Below, piece by piece: positions 24,484-33,615 of a DNA stretch of 64,000 bases. Within the stretch, counting starts at the first letter, position 1. The number at the start of each line of letters is the position of its first letter. Both the position numbers and the translations under genes were made by a program. The notes beneath the pieces are model-generated. The model saw nothing but the letters and a program-made list of their open reading frames with translations, was not told the origin of the DNA and ran no database searches. Source of the stretch: CAYTXJ01 sp965613025 (lineage in GTDB: Bacteria; Desulfobacterota; DSM-4660; Desulfatiglandales; JALVMZ01); assembly GCA_965613025.1 (NCBI GenBank), contig CBFDUE010000003.1, positions 16,141-80,140 of the forward strand, given 5' to 3'.

Positions 24484-25782
24484 TTAATCAGGACTCCATA
24501 CAGGTGAACTCTGATCCCCTTTACGATCTATTATCCTGATCTGGTTCTGCCCTCTCATGTTCATGAGATATATGTCATAATCTCCGCCTCTATTAGAGGA
24601 GAACAGGAGATACCTTCCATCAGGAGACCAGTTTGGATCTTCATTATTTCCGCTTTCCTCAGTAAGTCTCTCCATGCCTGAACCATCTGGATTGATAGTA
24701 AAGATATCAAATCTTCCGTTTTCCATTCCCGCATATGCAATGCGATTCAGCCTTGACCAACAGGGGGAGGTATTATATTTCCCATGATAGGTGATTCTCT
24801 GCATATTACCTGTTGAAAGTTCCAGTACATAGATCTGGGGAGATCCTGACCTATTAGACACAAATGCAAGTCTTTTACCGTCAGGTGAAAAAGATGGGGA
24901 TACATCTATTGCCCAATGTCTGGTGACCCTCTTTAATATCTTTCCATTTAGATCCACTATATATATGTCAGGATTGTCATTTAGACTTAAAGTAATGGCC
25001 ATTCTTTTACCGTCAGGGTGAAAAGACCCACCTATATTTAGCCCCTTTTTCTGTAGGATCTTTCTTTTAATTCCTCCTGAGATATCTTGCAGATATAGGA
25101 TGTGACCATCTTCAGTAAAGGCTGTATAGAGGAATCGTTTTCCATCTGGAAGCCATCTGGGAAAGAGATGTATGGATCTTTCAAAAGTAAGCTGTCTTAT
25201 ATTGTATCCGTCATAATCAGAGATATAGATCTGTTTTAGCCCGGATGAATTATCCACAAAGAGAAATCTATGCATAAATATACTGCCTTCCCCTGTAAGA
25301 GCCTGCAATATCTGGTTTGATACCTTATGCATGAGCTCTCTTATGCTATTGATCTGTCCCAGAAATCTCTTATGCATTATCATCTTACCAAGAAAGGTAT
25401 CAAACAGCCATACCTCTACCTCAATACTCTTCCCTATTGTATATGCTCTGCCATAGAGGAGTAATTCTGCTCCAATGGAACTCCACGACCTGAATTGTAC
25501 AATGCCTTTAGAGAAGAAGGGATCTTCCTGGGGTTTAATTAAAAATGCCTTTTTTTCAATAGGAAGGAAAAATCCACAGAGATATAGATCATGGGATATA
25601 ATAGATGGAAGCATGTTTTTTAAATTAATATTCTTCTCTTCTGAAGGCCTTATCTGAAATTCAGGTATAGCTATAGCAATCCTCTTTATGGATGGCTCAT
25701 CAATGTCTATATATATCTTTGCTCTTAATTGCTGGGGTAAAAGAAAATGTAATAAGATTACGATAAAAAGATATCTTTTCAT
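24484..25782 (-). CDS. tolB: TolB periplasmic beta-propeller protein
   Basis: 432 aa. A signal peptide (about 1-21; LFIVILLHFLLPQQLRA) is followed by the N-terminal TolB domain (about 25-165). A six-bladed propeller follows with repeated SFSPDGKRLAFVSNR-type blades (SFHPDGKRMAITLS, NWSPDGRYLLFSSN, SSPVWSPD). It interacts with Pal and TolA at the cell envelope. The start abuts the tolA stop and is preceded by AAGGAGG. The protein ends at the last blade without the usual short tail. Confidence 0.94.
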   Translation of the reverse strand: MKRYLFIVILLHFLLPQQLRAKIYIDIDEPSIKRIAIAIPEFQIRPSEEKNINLKNMLPSIISHDLYLCGFFLPIEKKAFLIKPQEDPFFSKGIVQFRSWSSIGAELLLYGRAYTIGKSIEVEVWLFDTFLGKMIMHKRFLGQINSIRELMHKVSNQILQALTGEGSIFMHRFLFVDNSSGLKQIYISDYDGYNIRQLTFERSIHLFPRWLPDGKRFLYTAFTEDGHILYLQDISGGIKRKILQKKGLNIGGSFHPDGKRMAITLSLNDNPDIYIVDLNGKILKRVTRHWAIDVSPSFSPDGKRLAFVSNRSGSPQIYVLELSTGNMQRITYHGKYNTSPCWSRLNRIAYAGMENGRFDIFTINPDGSGMERLTEESGNNEDPNWSPDGRYLLFSSNRGGDYDIYLMNMRGQNQIRIIDRKGDQSSPVWSPD

Positions 25783-26631
25783 CTATCCTCCTTTAAGTTC
25801 GCCTAAGGTAAAACGGATTACTATCTCATCCCACTGTTTGCGATATATGGGAGGGAAAGGAGGCAGAGGATCTGATCTTTTAATGGCCTTAACTACAGAT
25901 TCATCAAAAAGGGGATCAGAGCTTCTTTTCCTAAGGCTTATATCCATTATCTTCCCTGCCCTATTTACCTTTATCTCCACGATAGCCTCTAAATCCTGAC
26001 TCCTGGCAAGGGATACAGGATATGCCCAGTTTCCCTTTATCTTCTGTTCCACCTTTGCCTGATACAGGCTTAAGGCTGAGCCCCATAGAGATCCACTTCC
26101 ACGTAATGTCACATTTGATCCCTCTCCCTGACCCCTTCCAATTCCTCCTCTTTTAACTCTTTGAACCGCCTGGATAGTGGATTTAGATTCCCTAAGTGCC
26201 TTGCCTTCCATATCTTTCTTTTTTATCCTTGAGATGGCCTCTTCAAGTAATTTTGTTGATGATTCCCTCTCCAAAGTGGTGGATAAGGTCTTTATTCTTA
26301 GCTTAGGAATCCTCCTCTTCTTTTTTTTTATATTCCATATCTCTCTTTCCCCAGGGATTCCCTTAACTTTGGAGATAGATATTAGATGCTTATTTTTTAT
26401 ATTTTTCTGGCCACTTTCCAACTTATCTGAATCTTTAATATTGTGGGGAAGTTCCAGTAGATCCACCTGATAGATCATCACATCCGATAGATTCAACTTT
26501 TTTGCGGTGGGAGATAATAAAAATAGGGGTATAATTACCATAATATGAATAAGTATAGATAATCCCACCATTGGCTTCCAATTGGGCTCTTTGATACGAT
26601 CATTTACCAGTTCTTTTATTTCAGTATTCAT
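25783..26631 (-). CDS. tolA: TolA/TonB-like energy-transducing protein
   Basis: 282 aa. There is one N-terminal transmembrane helix (about 20-40; VGLSILIHIMVIIPLFLL), a charged linker and a C-terminal TonB-type domain (about 195-280; YPVSLARSQDLEAIVEIKVN, ESVVKAIKRSDPLPPFP). The position between tolR and tolB makes TolA the likely role, although the C-terminal fold is of the TonB_C type. It would carry energy from TolQR to the outer membrane. Confidence 0.85.
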   Translation of the reverse strand: MNTEIKELVNDRIKEPNWKPMVGLSILIHIMVIIPLFLLSPTAKKLNLSDVMIYQVDLLELPHNIKDSDKLESGQKNIKNKHLISISKVKGIPGEREIWNIKKKKRRIPKLRIKTLSTTLERESSTKLLEEAISRIKKKDMEGKALRESKSTIQAVQRVKRGGIGRGQGEGSNVTLRGSGSLWGSALSLYQAKVEQKIKGNWAYPVSLARSQDLEAIVEIKVNRAGKIMDISLRKRSSDPLFDESVVKAIKRSDPLPPFPPIYRKQWDEIVIRFTLGELKGG

Positions 26632-26641
26632 AATATGGGAA

Positions 26642-27058
26642 TCAGCTTAAAGGCCTTTTTGATACAGGTTCTGTTATCATGCCTAATCGCTTAATACCTG
26701 CCTTTTTTAATTTAGAGATAACCTTAATTACATATCCATAGGGTAGATCCCTATCCGCCTTAAGCGCTACCTCCTTAGATTCCCTATACTTCATAATCAC
26801 TCTGATCTTATCCTCTATCTCGTCATAGCCTATGGTATGATCTTCCACATAAATGCTTCTATCTTTTGAAATGGTAATAATCAAGGGCTCCTTTCCCCTG
26901 TATATCCCTTTAGAAGAGGTCTTGGGGAGATTTACCTCCACGCCTTGCATCATCATGGGTGCAGTAATCATAAATATGATAAGTAGCACCAGCATCACAT
27001 CTACCAGAGGGGTGACATTTATATTGGACATAAATCTGTTGGAAGAATCCATTTCCAT
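26642..27058 (-). CDS. tolR: TolR/ExbD-family proton-channel subunit
   Basis: 138 aa. The N-terminal transmembrane helix carries the essential Asp: NVTPLVDVMLVLLIIFMITA. A periplasmic domain with VNLPKTSS and ALKADRDLPYGYVIKVISKL follows, as in TolR/ExbD. It partners TolQ to use the proton gradient. The ATG abuts the tolQ stop. Confidence 0.94.
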   Translation of the reverse strand: MEMDSSNRFMSNINVTPLVDVMLVLLIIFMITAPMMMQGVEVNLPKTSSKGIYRGKEPLIITISKDRSIYVEDHTIGYDEIEDKIRVIMKYRESKEVALKADRDLPYGYVIKVISKLKKAGIKRLGMITEPVSKRPLS

Positions 27059-27766
27059 CTATCGTCCCATTTCTCGCCTTTGATGTATCCTCTTTAATCC
27101 TTGACGTTGAAAGATTAATATGAGCTCAGAAGAGAAGCTTTCCATCTCTGATTTAAGATTCTGGATCTGTTGAGTAAAATGATTGAAGAATATCACTGCA
27201 GGTATGGCAGCGGCAAGACCTGCGGCTGTGGCCACAAGCGCCTCAGATATTCCAGGTGCTACTGTTGCAAGATTGGCACTTCCCATAAGTCCAATCCTTC
27301 TAAAGGATTCCATTATGCCCCATACGGTTCCAAAAAGCCCTATAAAGGGTGTGGTATTACCCGTTGTAGCTAAAAAGGGTAATGTCCTTTCAAATCGCTG
27401 TATCTGCAATGATATGCCCTTTTTTAATACCCTCTCCAAGGTATCTACATATGTATTAATATGGGGATTTGCATCTTCTGAGGGAGCTATCTTCTTAAAA
27501 CGGGTAAGTTCTCTATAAAATGCCTTAAATAGTGCCACCATAGGGCTATATGGAAGATCCTCTGATTCTTTATAAAGCCGTGTAAAATCCAATCCCTCAT
27601 AGAAGAGATCCATGAAGACTGAGGTATCTTCTTTTGCCTTTTTTAGACTCATCCACTTAAAGAGTATAATTGTCCAGGAAACAACAGAAAATACAACCAG
27701 TGTAAATAGCACTATCTTTACCACCAGTCCTGCGTGCAATACCATCTGTATTATCTCATTTCCCAT
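27059..27766 (-). CDS. tolQ: TolQ/ExbB-family proton-channel subunit
   Basis: 235 aa membrane protein with three helices: about 16-36 (KIVLFTLVVFSVVSWTIILF), 140-160 and 175-195. The MotA/TolQ/ExbB domain shows LATTGNTTPFIGLFGTVWG and VATAAGLAAAIPAVIFFN. It follows mobB with a 2-bp gap, so the Tol operon is fused to molybdenum-cofactor genes here. AAAGGAATAGGT precedes the ATG. Confidence 0.94.
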   Translation of the reverse strand: MGNEIIQMVLHAGLVVKIVLFTLVVFSVVSWTIILFKWMSLKKAKEDTSVFMDLFYEGLDFTRLYKESEDLPYSPMVALFKAFYRELTRFKKIAPSEDANPHINTYVDTLERVLKKGISLQIQRFERTLPFLATTGNTTPFIGLFGTVWGIMESFRRIGLMGSANLATVAPGISEALVATAAGLAAAIPAVIFFNHFTQQIQNLKSEMESFSSELILIFQRQGLKRIHQRREMGR

Positions 27767-27768
27767 AC

Positions 27769-28269
27769 CTATTCCTTTCTCATGGGAAGTCTTAAAAAAG
27801 AGAGGATAAAATCTACGATCTCTTCGATCTTTTCCGGGTTAAATTTTGGAATCTTAAGATCTACTTCCATTTCGGTTATCACCGCTATAAGAGTCCCATC
27901 CTTTATCATCGGCTCTTTAGAAAATTTAGGATTTAATACCTCAATCTTAGGATATCTTTCCTCCTTGTATCCTTCAGTAAGGATAATATCAAGGTCTTCC
28001 ATAAATCTGATAATGGACTCTAAGGGCAATTCTTCGCTCAACTCTTTTACAATTCCTATTCTAAAAGGAGAAGAGATAATGGATACCTCTGCTCCCGCAT
28101 TCTTATGCCGCCATGAATCTTTCCCAGGAAGATCCATTTCAAAGGGTCTTCTGTAGTGTTTTACTGTTCCTACTCTAAACCCTCTTCTTTTTAACTCAGG
28201 AATAAGCCTTTCAATAAGGGTGGTCTTTCCCGAATTGGATCTTCCTACTATGGATATGACAGGGGGCAT
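27769..28269 (-). CDS. mobB: Molybdopterin-guanine dinucleotide biosynthesis adaptor MobB
   Basis: 166 aa P-loop GTPase (Walker A GRSNSGKTT at about 8-16). The next segments, GTVKHYRRPFEMDLPGKDSW and LDIILTEGYKE, are typical of MobB. It assists delivery of the cofactor nucleotide to molybdo- or tungsto-enzymes. It starts 5 bp after the 57-aa gene and ends 2 bp before tolQ. Confidence 0.92.
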   Translation of the reverse strand: MPPVISIVGRSNSGKTTLIERLIPELKRRGFRVGTVKHYRRPFEMDLPGKDSWRHKNAGAEVSIISSPFRIGIVKELSEELPLESIIRFMEDLDIILTEGYKEERYPKIEVLNPKFSKEPMIKDGTLIAVITEMEVDLKIPKFNPEKIEEIVDFILSFLRLPMRKE

Positions 28270-28273
28270 CTCT

Positions 28274-28447
28274 TTAAAAACATCCCAGCTGACAGTCCCT
28301 GATCTTTATCTTGTATTTATCAAGGAGCTTAGCCATCTTCTTCGTGGGTATATCTGCCTCTGCTGCAAGTTTTAATGCCTCTCTACAGCTTATCTTAGAA
28401 TCCTTTGAAATTTCAAGTATCTTTTTGATCAGTTCCTCTTCTTTCAT
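28274..28447 (-). CDS. Small conserved-looking protein with C-terminal CQLGCF (57 aa)
   Basis: 57 aa, easily missed because of its size. ATG 28447 has AGGAGGT six bases upstream. The protein is helical, with an N-terminal KEEELIKKILEISKDSKISC, a helix-turn-helix-like REALKLAAEADIPTKKMAKL, and the end KIRDCQLGCF. The paired cysteines in the last residues suggest metal or cluster binding. It sits between the moeA fusion and mobB, so a role in molybdenum/tungsten enzyme maturation or its regulation is plausible. I recall similar small proteins near formate dehydrogenase genes but cannot confirm it here. Confidence 0.75.
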   Translation of the reverse strand: MKEEELIKKILEISKDSKISCREALKLAAEADIPTKKMAKLLDKYKIKIRDCQLGCF

Positions 28448-28536
28448 CCCATGACCTCCTGCAATAAATTGGTTTAATTTTGCTGCCTAATTCATGGAAG
28501 CTGTCTTTTCAATATACTCTAAGATCAGTCTTTTTC

Positions 28537-30471
28537 TCAGATCTCCTTCCACAATCTTCCACTAAAGGTTGCATCATATCCTCCTAAGGAATGCATACGC
28601 TCTTTAAAGGAATCAGAGCTTATAAGCTCTATTATCATCCTTATAACACCTAAATCCAAGTATTCTGAAGGTATAATAAGATCATACTGCTCTTCCACAA
28701 TAGGTATAAAATCCAGATCCAAAGCCTTCGAAGCGGCATATATGCCCATAGCACAATCAGCCAATCCACTCTTTACTGCAACAGCAACAGCCATGTGTGT
28801 AAATTCCTCATTTTCATAACCTCTAACTTTTTGAGGATCTATCCCAAGCTCTTTGAGCTTATAATCCAAGAGAATGCGTGTTCCTGCCCCTCTCTGTCGA
28901 TTCACAAAGCTGATATCTTCTCTTATAAGATCTTCTACACCCTTTATGCCTTTTGGATTTCCCTTCTGAACTATAAGGCCCTGCAATCTCTTAACAAGAT
29001 TAAATATGCTTACCTTAATACCTCTCAGGTATCTTTGAATATAAGAGACATTATATGTGCCAGTTTCTGGATCTAAGAGATGGGAACCTGCTATATGGGA
29101 ATATCCTTTTTTTAAAGAGATCAATCCACCGAGGCTGCCCACATTTCCAGATGATATTCTCAAAGGGAGCTCTTTCCTTTTAGCCTCATCTTTGAGGATA
29201 TCAATTGAAATATCATGACTTCCGATGATAAATACCGATTCTTCCACGTCTTTTTTATCAACCAGCAGTTCCACCTCTATCTCCTGCCCCTCTTCAAGCC
29301 CCTCTTTGTCCTGAGGGATTCTTACAATTCCCTCTGCTCTAATTAATGTGGAAATAGACCCCGCTGATCTGGAAAGGGGTAAAAAGATATATCTTTTCCC
29401 CACCTTTCCCACATTTACCCTTATAAATTCTTCTATTCCAAGTCTGGAAGGAATGTTTCTACCCGCATATGCTCTAAGGGTATCTTTTCCTGTAAGTTCC
29501 ATTCCCTGAAACCTTAAAAGTATGGGTCTTATAAAGTGCTCAAATGAGATGGAGGCAGATACCATATAACCTGGATTTCCAATAATGGGAGTCCCTTTTA
29601 TTATTCCTAAGATAGTGGGTTTTCCAGGCATAATACTGACTCCATGAACAAGGACCTCTCCCATATCCTCTATAACATGGGATGTTATATCCTTGGTTCC
29701 AGCAGATGACCCCGCATTTATGACAATGAGATCAAAGTCTTTACAGAGTGCATCTTCAATCACCTCTTTAAGGAGCCTTTCATCATCAGGGACAATTTCA
29801 TGAATATAAGGGATTCCATGATTCTGTCTTACTAAGGAAGATAGGAGATAGGAATTGGAATCTAATATATTTTCAGGACTGAGTCCCTTAAGTGATTCCA
29901 TCCTTTTATGGGATAGGATCTCTGAACCAGTGGGAATTATTAATACCTTTGGCCTTTTCCATACCCTAATCTTAAAATTACCTGAGGCAATAAATGCGCC
30001 AATATCATATGCATTTATTAAGTGATTTCTCGGAACAATCAGTTCACTTGCTACAATGTCTTCTCCGACCTTTCTCACATTCTGCCAAGGGTATGCAGGG
30101 GCTCTGATCTCTAAATGTCTTTCATCCAGTTGATGTAGTTTCTCAACCATAATAACGGCATCAAATCCAGGTGGAAGAGGCTGACCAGTATTTATCCATA
30201 GGGCATCTTTACCTACGGTAAGCACAAGTGGGTTTACTTCAGATGCTGAAAATGTCTTCTCTGCCCTAACTGCCACCCCATCCATAGCTGCCCCGTGATA
30301 ATGGGGAACGGAGATCTTTGCAAATACCGGCCTGGAGGTGACTCTCTGAAAAGAATCTTCAACCCTTACCTCCTCCTCCTTTTTCATATACCAGCTATTT
30401 AGGCTTGAAAAAAAGACATCCTTAGCCTCCTGCATAGATCTCATTGAAAGATATATATTTCTCTTTTTCAT
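28537..30471 (-). CDS. MoeA molybdenum insertase fused to a periplasmic-binding-like domain
   Basis: 644 aa. Residues 1-410 are a MoeA (molybdopterin molybdotransferase) with AKISVPHYHGAAMDGVAVRA, INAGSSAGTKDI and VHGVSIMPGKPTILG. Residues 420-640 form a PBP_like domain related to molybdate-binding proteins (FVNRQRGAGTRILLDYKLKE, VAVAVKSGLADCAMGIYAAS). This fusion is known in anaerobes with molybdo/tungsto-enzymes. The fused domain may bind the oxyanion that is inserted. A second, unfused moeA lies directly upstream. Confidence 0.92.
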   Translation of the reverse strand: MKKRNIYLSMRSMQEAKDVFFSSLNSWYMKKEEEVRVEDSFQRVTSRPVFAKISVPHYHGAAMDGVAVRAEKTFSASEVNPLVLTVGKDALWINTGQPLPPGFDAVIMVEKLHQLDERHLEIRAPAYPWQNVRKVGEDIVASELIVPRNHLINAYDIGAFIASGNFKIRVWKRPKVLIIPTGSEILSHKRMESLKGLSPENILDSNSYLLSSLVRQNHGIPYIHEIVPDDERLLKEVIEDALCKDFDLIVINAGSSAGTKDITSHVIEDMGEVLVHGVSIMPGKPTILGIIKGTPIIGNPGYMVSASISFEHFIRPILLRFQGMELTGKDTLRAYAGRNIPSRLGIEEFIRVNVGKVGKRYIFLPLSRSAGSISTLIRAEGIVRIPQDKEGLEEGQEIEVELLVDKKDVEESVFIIGSHDISIDILKDEAKRKELPLRISSGNVGSLGGLISLKKGYSHIAGSHLLDPETGTYNVSYIQRYLRGIKVSIFNLVKRLQGLIVQKGNPKGIKGVEDLIREDISFVNRQRGAGTRILLDYKLKELGIDPQKVRGYENEEFTHMAVAVAVKSGLADCAMGIYAASKALDLDFIPIVEEQYDLIIPSEYLDLGVIRMIIELISSDSFKERMHSLGGYDATFSGRLWKEI

Positions 30472-30489
30472 TATGATTGCCCAAATCTT

Positions 30490-31770
30490 TTAAAATAGGA
30501 AGACCTCTACCTCCTCCCCTTCATAAGCCCCTTCCCTATTCTTAGGGATACATATGTATCCATCTGCATGGATTAATGTGGAAATAAAGGCAGATTTTCC
30601 AAATATGGGCTCTGCAATCCACCTATCCCCCTCTCTTCTTAGATGGACTCTTATAAAGTCATCTCTCCCTGAAGAGGATTCTATGTTTCTTGAAAGTTGT
30701 GCCATGAGCTTAACCTTCCTGATATCTGCTATCATTAGTCCCCTTAGTCTTCTTAAAAGTGGCCTTAAAAATATCTCTGCAACCATCATTGAAGAGGCGG
30801 GGTGTCCAGGAAGGCCAAAAACGGGAATCCCCCCTATCTTTGCCAAGATGGTGGGCTTTCCAGGACTGATTGATATGCCATGTGTAAGTATCTCTGTATC
30901 TTTAAAAGAGCTTATTACCTTCAGAGTGATATCTCTGACTCCTATGGAACTTCCACCTGAAATCCAGACACTATCTGAAGATTCAAGCCCCCTTTCTATC
31001 ATACTCTTAAGCTCTTCAGGATTGTCCTTACAGATTCCAAGATAGTTAGGGACCGCCCCTTCTTGAATGCATAATCCCTGCAATGTGTATCCATTTATAT
31101 CTCTGATCTTTCCGGGCACTATCTGTTGCTTAGGAGATATCAGCTCATCCCCTGTCGATACTATGGAAATTTGTGGTCTTCTATATACCTCAATTTCGGT
31201 AATCCCAACTCCTGAAAGCACACCTACATCCTGAGGTCTCAGCATATCCCCTTTTTTAATAATCCTTTCCCCTTTTTTAATATCCTCTCCTGGTCTTATC
31301 ACATTTTCATAGGGAGATATGGGTCTTATAATCTCAATGGTGTCGCTGTCCACAGTATGGGTGTATTCTATCATCACCACCCCATCTGCTCCTGAAGGAA
31401 GCATTCCACCAGTTGATATCTTCACTGCTTCGCCACTTCTGATTTCCACCTCAGGAACCTGCCCCATTCTGACCTCTCCTATGACAGTTAGAATAGATGG
31501 AATGGCTTCAGATGCACCAAAGGTATCCTTTACCTTTACCGCATATCCATCCATGGTTGCTCTGGGAAAGGATGGCATATCCTCAGGACTATGGATATCT
31601 TGGGCAGCAGTTCTACCTATGGCATTAAATAGGGATACCTTTTCAGTATCTAAGGGTCTGTGTGAGGATATGATATCCAGGATCTCTTCTCTGCTCTTTA
31701 CTTTTAAATACAGACCTATCCTCCCCTTAGGGAATAGTATCAAATTATAATAGAATATTGAAATATCCAT
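30490..31770 (-). CDS. moeA: MoeA molybdopterin molybdotransferase
   Basis: 426 aa as read from ATG 31770. Domains in order are the MoeA N-terminal part (SPEDMPSFPRATMDGYAVKV), the MoCF-binding core (WISGGSSIGVRDITLKV, THGISISPGKPTILA, FGLPGHPASSMMVAEIFLRP) and the C-terminal domain. ATG 31770 lacks a ribosome site. A strong AAGGGGAGG lies just upstream of codon 20 (CTG, 31713), which begins the region conserved in MoeA, so a non-AUG start there is possible. Paired moeA genes often serve Mo and W. Confidence 0.92.
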   Translation of the reverse strand: MDISIFYYNLILFPKGRIGLYLKVKSREEILDIISSHRPLDTEKVSLFNAIGRTAAQDIHSPEDMPSFPRATMDGYAVKVKDTFGASEAIPSILTVIGEVRMGQVPEVEIRSGEAVKISTGGMLPSGADGVVMIEYTHTVDSDTIEIIRPISPYENVIRPGEDIKKGERIIKKGDMLRPQDVGVLSGVGITEIEVYRRPQISIVSTGDELISPKQQIVPGKIRDINGYTLQGLCIQEGAVPNYLGICKDNPEELKSMIERGLESSDSVWISGGSSIGVRDITLKVISSFKDTEILTHGISISPGKPTILAKIGGIPVFGLPGHPASSMMVAEIFLRPLLRRLRGLMIADIRKVKLMAQLSRNIESSSGRDDFIRVHLRREGDRWIAEPIFGKSAFISTLIHADGYICIPKNREGAYEGEEVEVFLF

Positions 31771-31796
31771 ATCAAGTAAGATAAAAGGGATCTCAA

Positions 31797-32522
31797 ATGG
31801 GATTTAAAAGATATTATTACTGGATCAAGGGGGATAGATTAAAAGGGGTCTTAGAGGATCTAAGATCAGCAGGGCATAGAGTAGTATCTTTAAAAAAGGG
31901 CCCTGTCTGTCTCTCCCTTAGATCCAAAAAGAGAATATGCGTAGTATTTCAGGATGCCTGGAGCAGTGGTTGCAAAAGGCAGGGTTCATGGTATGGTCTA
32001 TCTTCCAAGAGAGGAGATATACTGCTGGTAAGTCCAATTAGGCTTAAAATAATAAACTGCCTTATAGGTGGTATAATAGAAGAAAGCGATTTTATACCTC
32101 CACGATATGCAGATTTTGAAGATAAGCTCAGATTATTCCAAAACCTTAGGTTTAGCAATCTAATTCCATGGAGATGGAGATATGTCTCTGAATCTGAAAA
32201 GAGGATCTATATAAGATGGGCAAAGAGATTTAGGGGTAATGTGGATGACTATTATCAGCTCTATCTAAGTCATAGCGCAAATCATTCCAATTTCATCTCT
32301 CCCCTTCTATATGTAAAAGAGAAAGATCTTATAATTCCCTATTCCATAGAGCATACAGCATCAGTCTGTTCCTGTTGTATTGAGCTTTTTGGAATACTGG
32401 GCTCAGAGTTTAAGATCAGATATGTTATTCCATGCCCCGGTGCATGTATATTTGCTGAATTAAGATCAGATATATATCTAAGAGTTACAGGGCCTTCTTA
32501 TAGTCTTTTTACATGTGATTAA
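31797..32522 (+). CDS. Hypothetical protein (241 aa), family not recognised
   Basis: 241 aa, divergent from moeA. No signal peptide or membrane helix. It begins with GFKRYYYWIKGDRLKGVLED and is rich in Arg, Tyr and Trp. The C-terminal third contains five cysteines, including SVCSCCIELFGIL and VIPCPGACIF, which could bind a metal or cluster. The start lies 26 bp from the moeA start codon, so the two promoters must overlap. Function unknown. Confidence 0.6.
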   Translation: MGFKRYYYWIKGDRLKGVLEDLRSAGHRVVSLKKGPVCLSLRSKKRICVVFQDAWSSGCKRQGSWYGLSSKRGDILLVSPIRLKIINCLIGGIIEESDFIPPRYADFEDKLRLFQNLRFSNLIPWRWRYVSESEKRIYIRWAKRFRGNVDDYYQLYLSHSANHSNFISPLLYVKEKDLIIPYSIEHTASVCSCCIELFGILGSEFKIRYVIPCPGACIFAELRSDIYLRVTGPSYSLFTCD

Positions 32523-32563
32523 TCCTGAGAGTCTTAATTATCTATATTTTGTTGAATTTATTA

Positions 32564-32592
32564 TTGACATGTTCTTTTTATTATTTTTTAAT
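32564..32592 (+). promoter_or_regulatory. Promoter of the hydrogenase operon
   Basis: TTGACA (32564-32569), a 17-bp T-rich spacer and TTTAAT (32587-32592), 45 bp before the small-subunit ATG, which has a GAGGAGG site. Confidence 0.6.
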
Positions 32593-32637
32593 TTCAGACA
32601 GATTTTGAACACTTAAACACATATTGAGGAGGTCCCC

Positions 32638-33579
32638 ATGAGTCAGGAGAGAGATTTTTATAAGAGATTGGAGGATAAGGGGATATCCAGAAGGGAGTTT
32701 ATGAAATATTGTGGTCTTTTGACCGCAACCATGGGACTCTCTTCCTCCTTTATCCCCAAGATAGCTGAGGTATTTGCTGCACCGAAGCAGCGGCCTCCGG
32801 TGATATGGCTTCATTTTGCAGAATGCACCGGATGTTCTGAAGCGGTATTGAGATCCATGTATCCGTGGATAGATGAGCTGGTCTTGGAGATTCTCTCAAT
32901 TGAGTATCATGAAACCATTATGGCAGCTGCAGGAACTCAGGCTGAGGAGATTCTAAAAGAATCTGTGGAAAAGTATAAAGGCAAATTTATATGTGTGGTT
33001 GAAGGGGCGGTCTCTACAGCAGATGGCGGTGTGTATGGAAAGATAGGTGGTAAGACATTCTTAGAAGTAGCAAAAGAGGTATGTCCTAAGGCAGCAGCGG
33101 TGATCTGTATCGGAAGCTGTGCCTCCTACGGTGGTGTTCAGGCAGCTGCACCAAATCCAGGTGGGTATAAGGGCATCTCTGATGCATTGGGAATTAAGAC
33201 AGTAAATATACCTGGATGTCCTCCCAATCCCATAAACTTTGTTGGCACGGTGGTAAACTATCTGCTTTTGGGTAAACTACCAAAGCTGGATGATGTGGGA
33301 AGACCCCTATTTGCTTATGGAAAGACCATACATGATCAATGCCCAAGGAGGGCACATTATGAAAATGATGAATTTGTGGAGGAATTTGGCTCACCTGAAG
33401 CCGAGATGGGATATTGCCTATACAAGATGGGTTGTAAAGGGCCCGATACCTATAATAATTGTCCAATAGTAAAATACAATGAAGGAACGGGCTGGCCTAT
33501 AGGAGCGGGCCATCCATGTATTGGGTGTAGTGAGCCCAATTTCTGGGATAAGATGAGCCCTTTCTTTGTTCAGAAATAG
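32638..33579 (+). CDS. hynA: [NiFe] hydrogenase small subunit (periplasmic, Tat-exported)
   Basis: 313 aa. The Tat signal contains SRREFMKY (about 17-24) and a hydrophobic core, so the folded dimer is exported. Cluster ligands: ECTGCSEAVLRSM (proximal), GSCASYGG and IPGCPPNPINFVG, YCLYKMGCKGP, NNCP and HPCIGCSEPNFWD (medial/distal). The proximal motif is CTGC, not the CTCC of oxygen-tolerant enzymes, so an oxygen-sensitive type is inferred. There is no cytochrome b subunit gene next to it; the adjacent tetraheme c3 is the likely electron acceptor. Confidence 0.95.
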   Translation: MSQERDFYKRLEDKGISRREFMKYCGLLTATMGLSSSFIPKIAEVFAAPKQRPPVIWLHFAECTGCSEAVLRSMYPWIDELVLEILSIEYHETIMAAAGTQAEEILKESVEKYKGKFICVVEGAVSTADGGVYGKIGGKTFLEVAKEVCPKAAAVICIGSCASYGGVQAAAPNPGGYKGISDALGIKTVNIPGCPPNPINFVGTVVNYLLLGKLPKLDDVGRPLFAYGKTIHDQCPRRAHYENDEFVEEFGSPEAEMGYCLYKMGCKGPDTYNNCPIVKYNEGTGWPIGAGHPCIGCSEPNFWDKMSPFFVQK

Positions 33580-33615
33580 AAAGATGATAAAAATAGAGAA
33601 AGAGAGGGATAGGCT

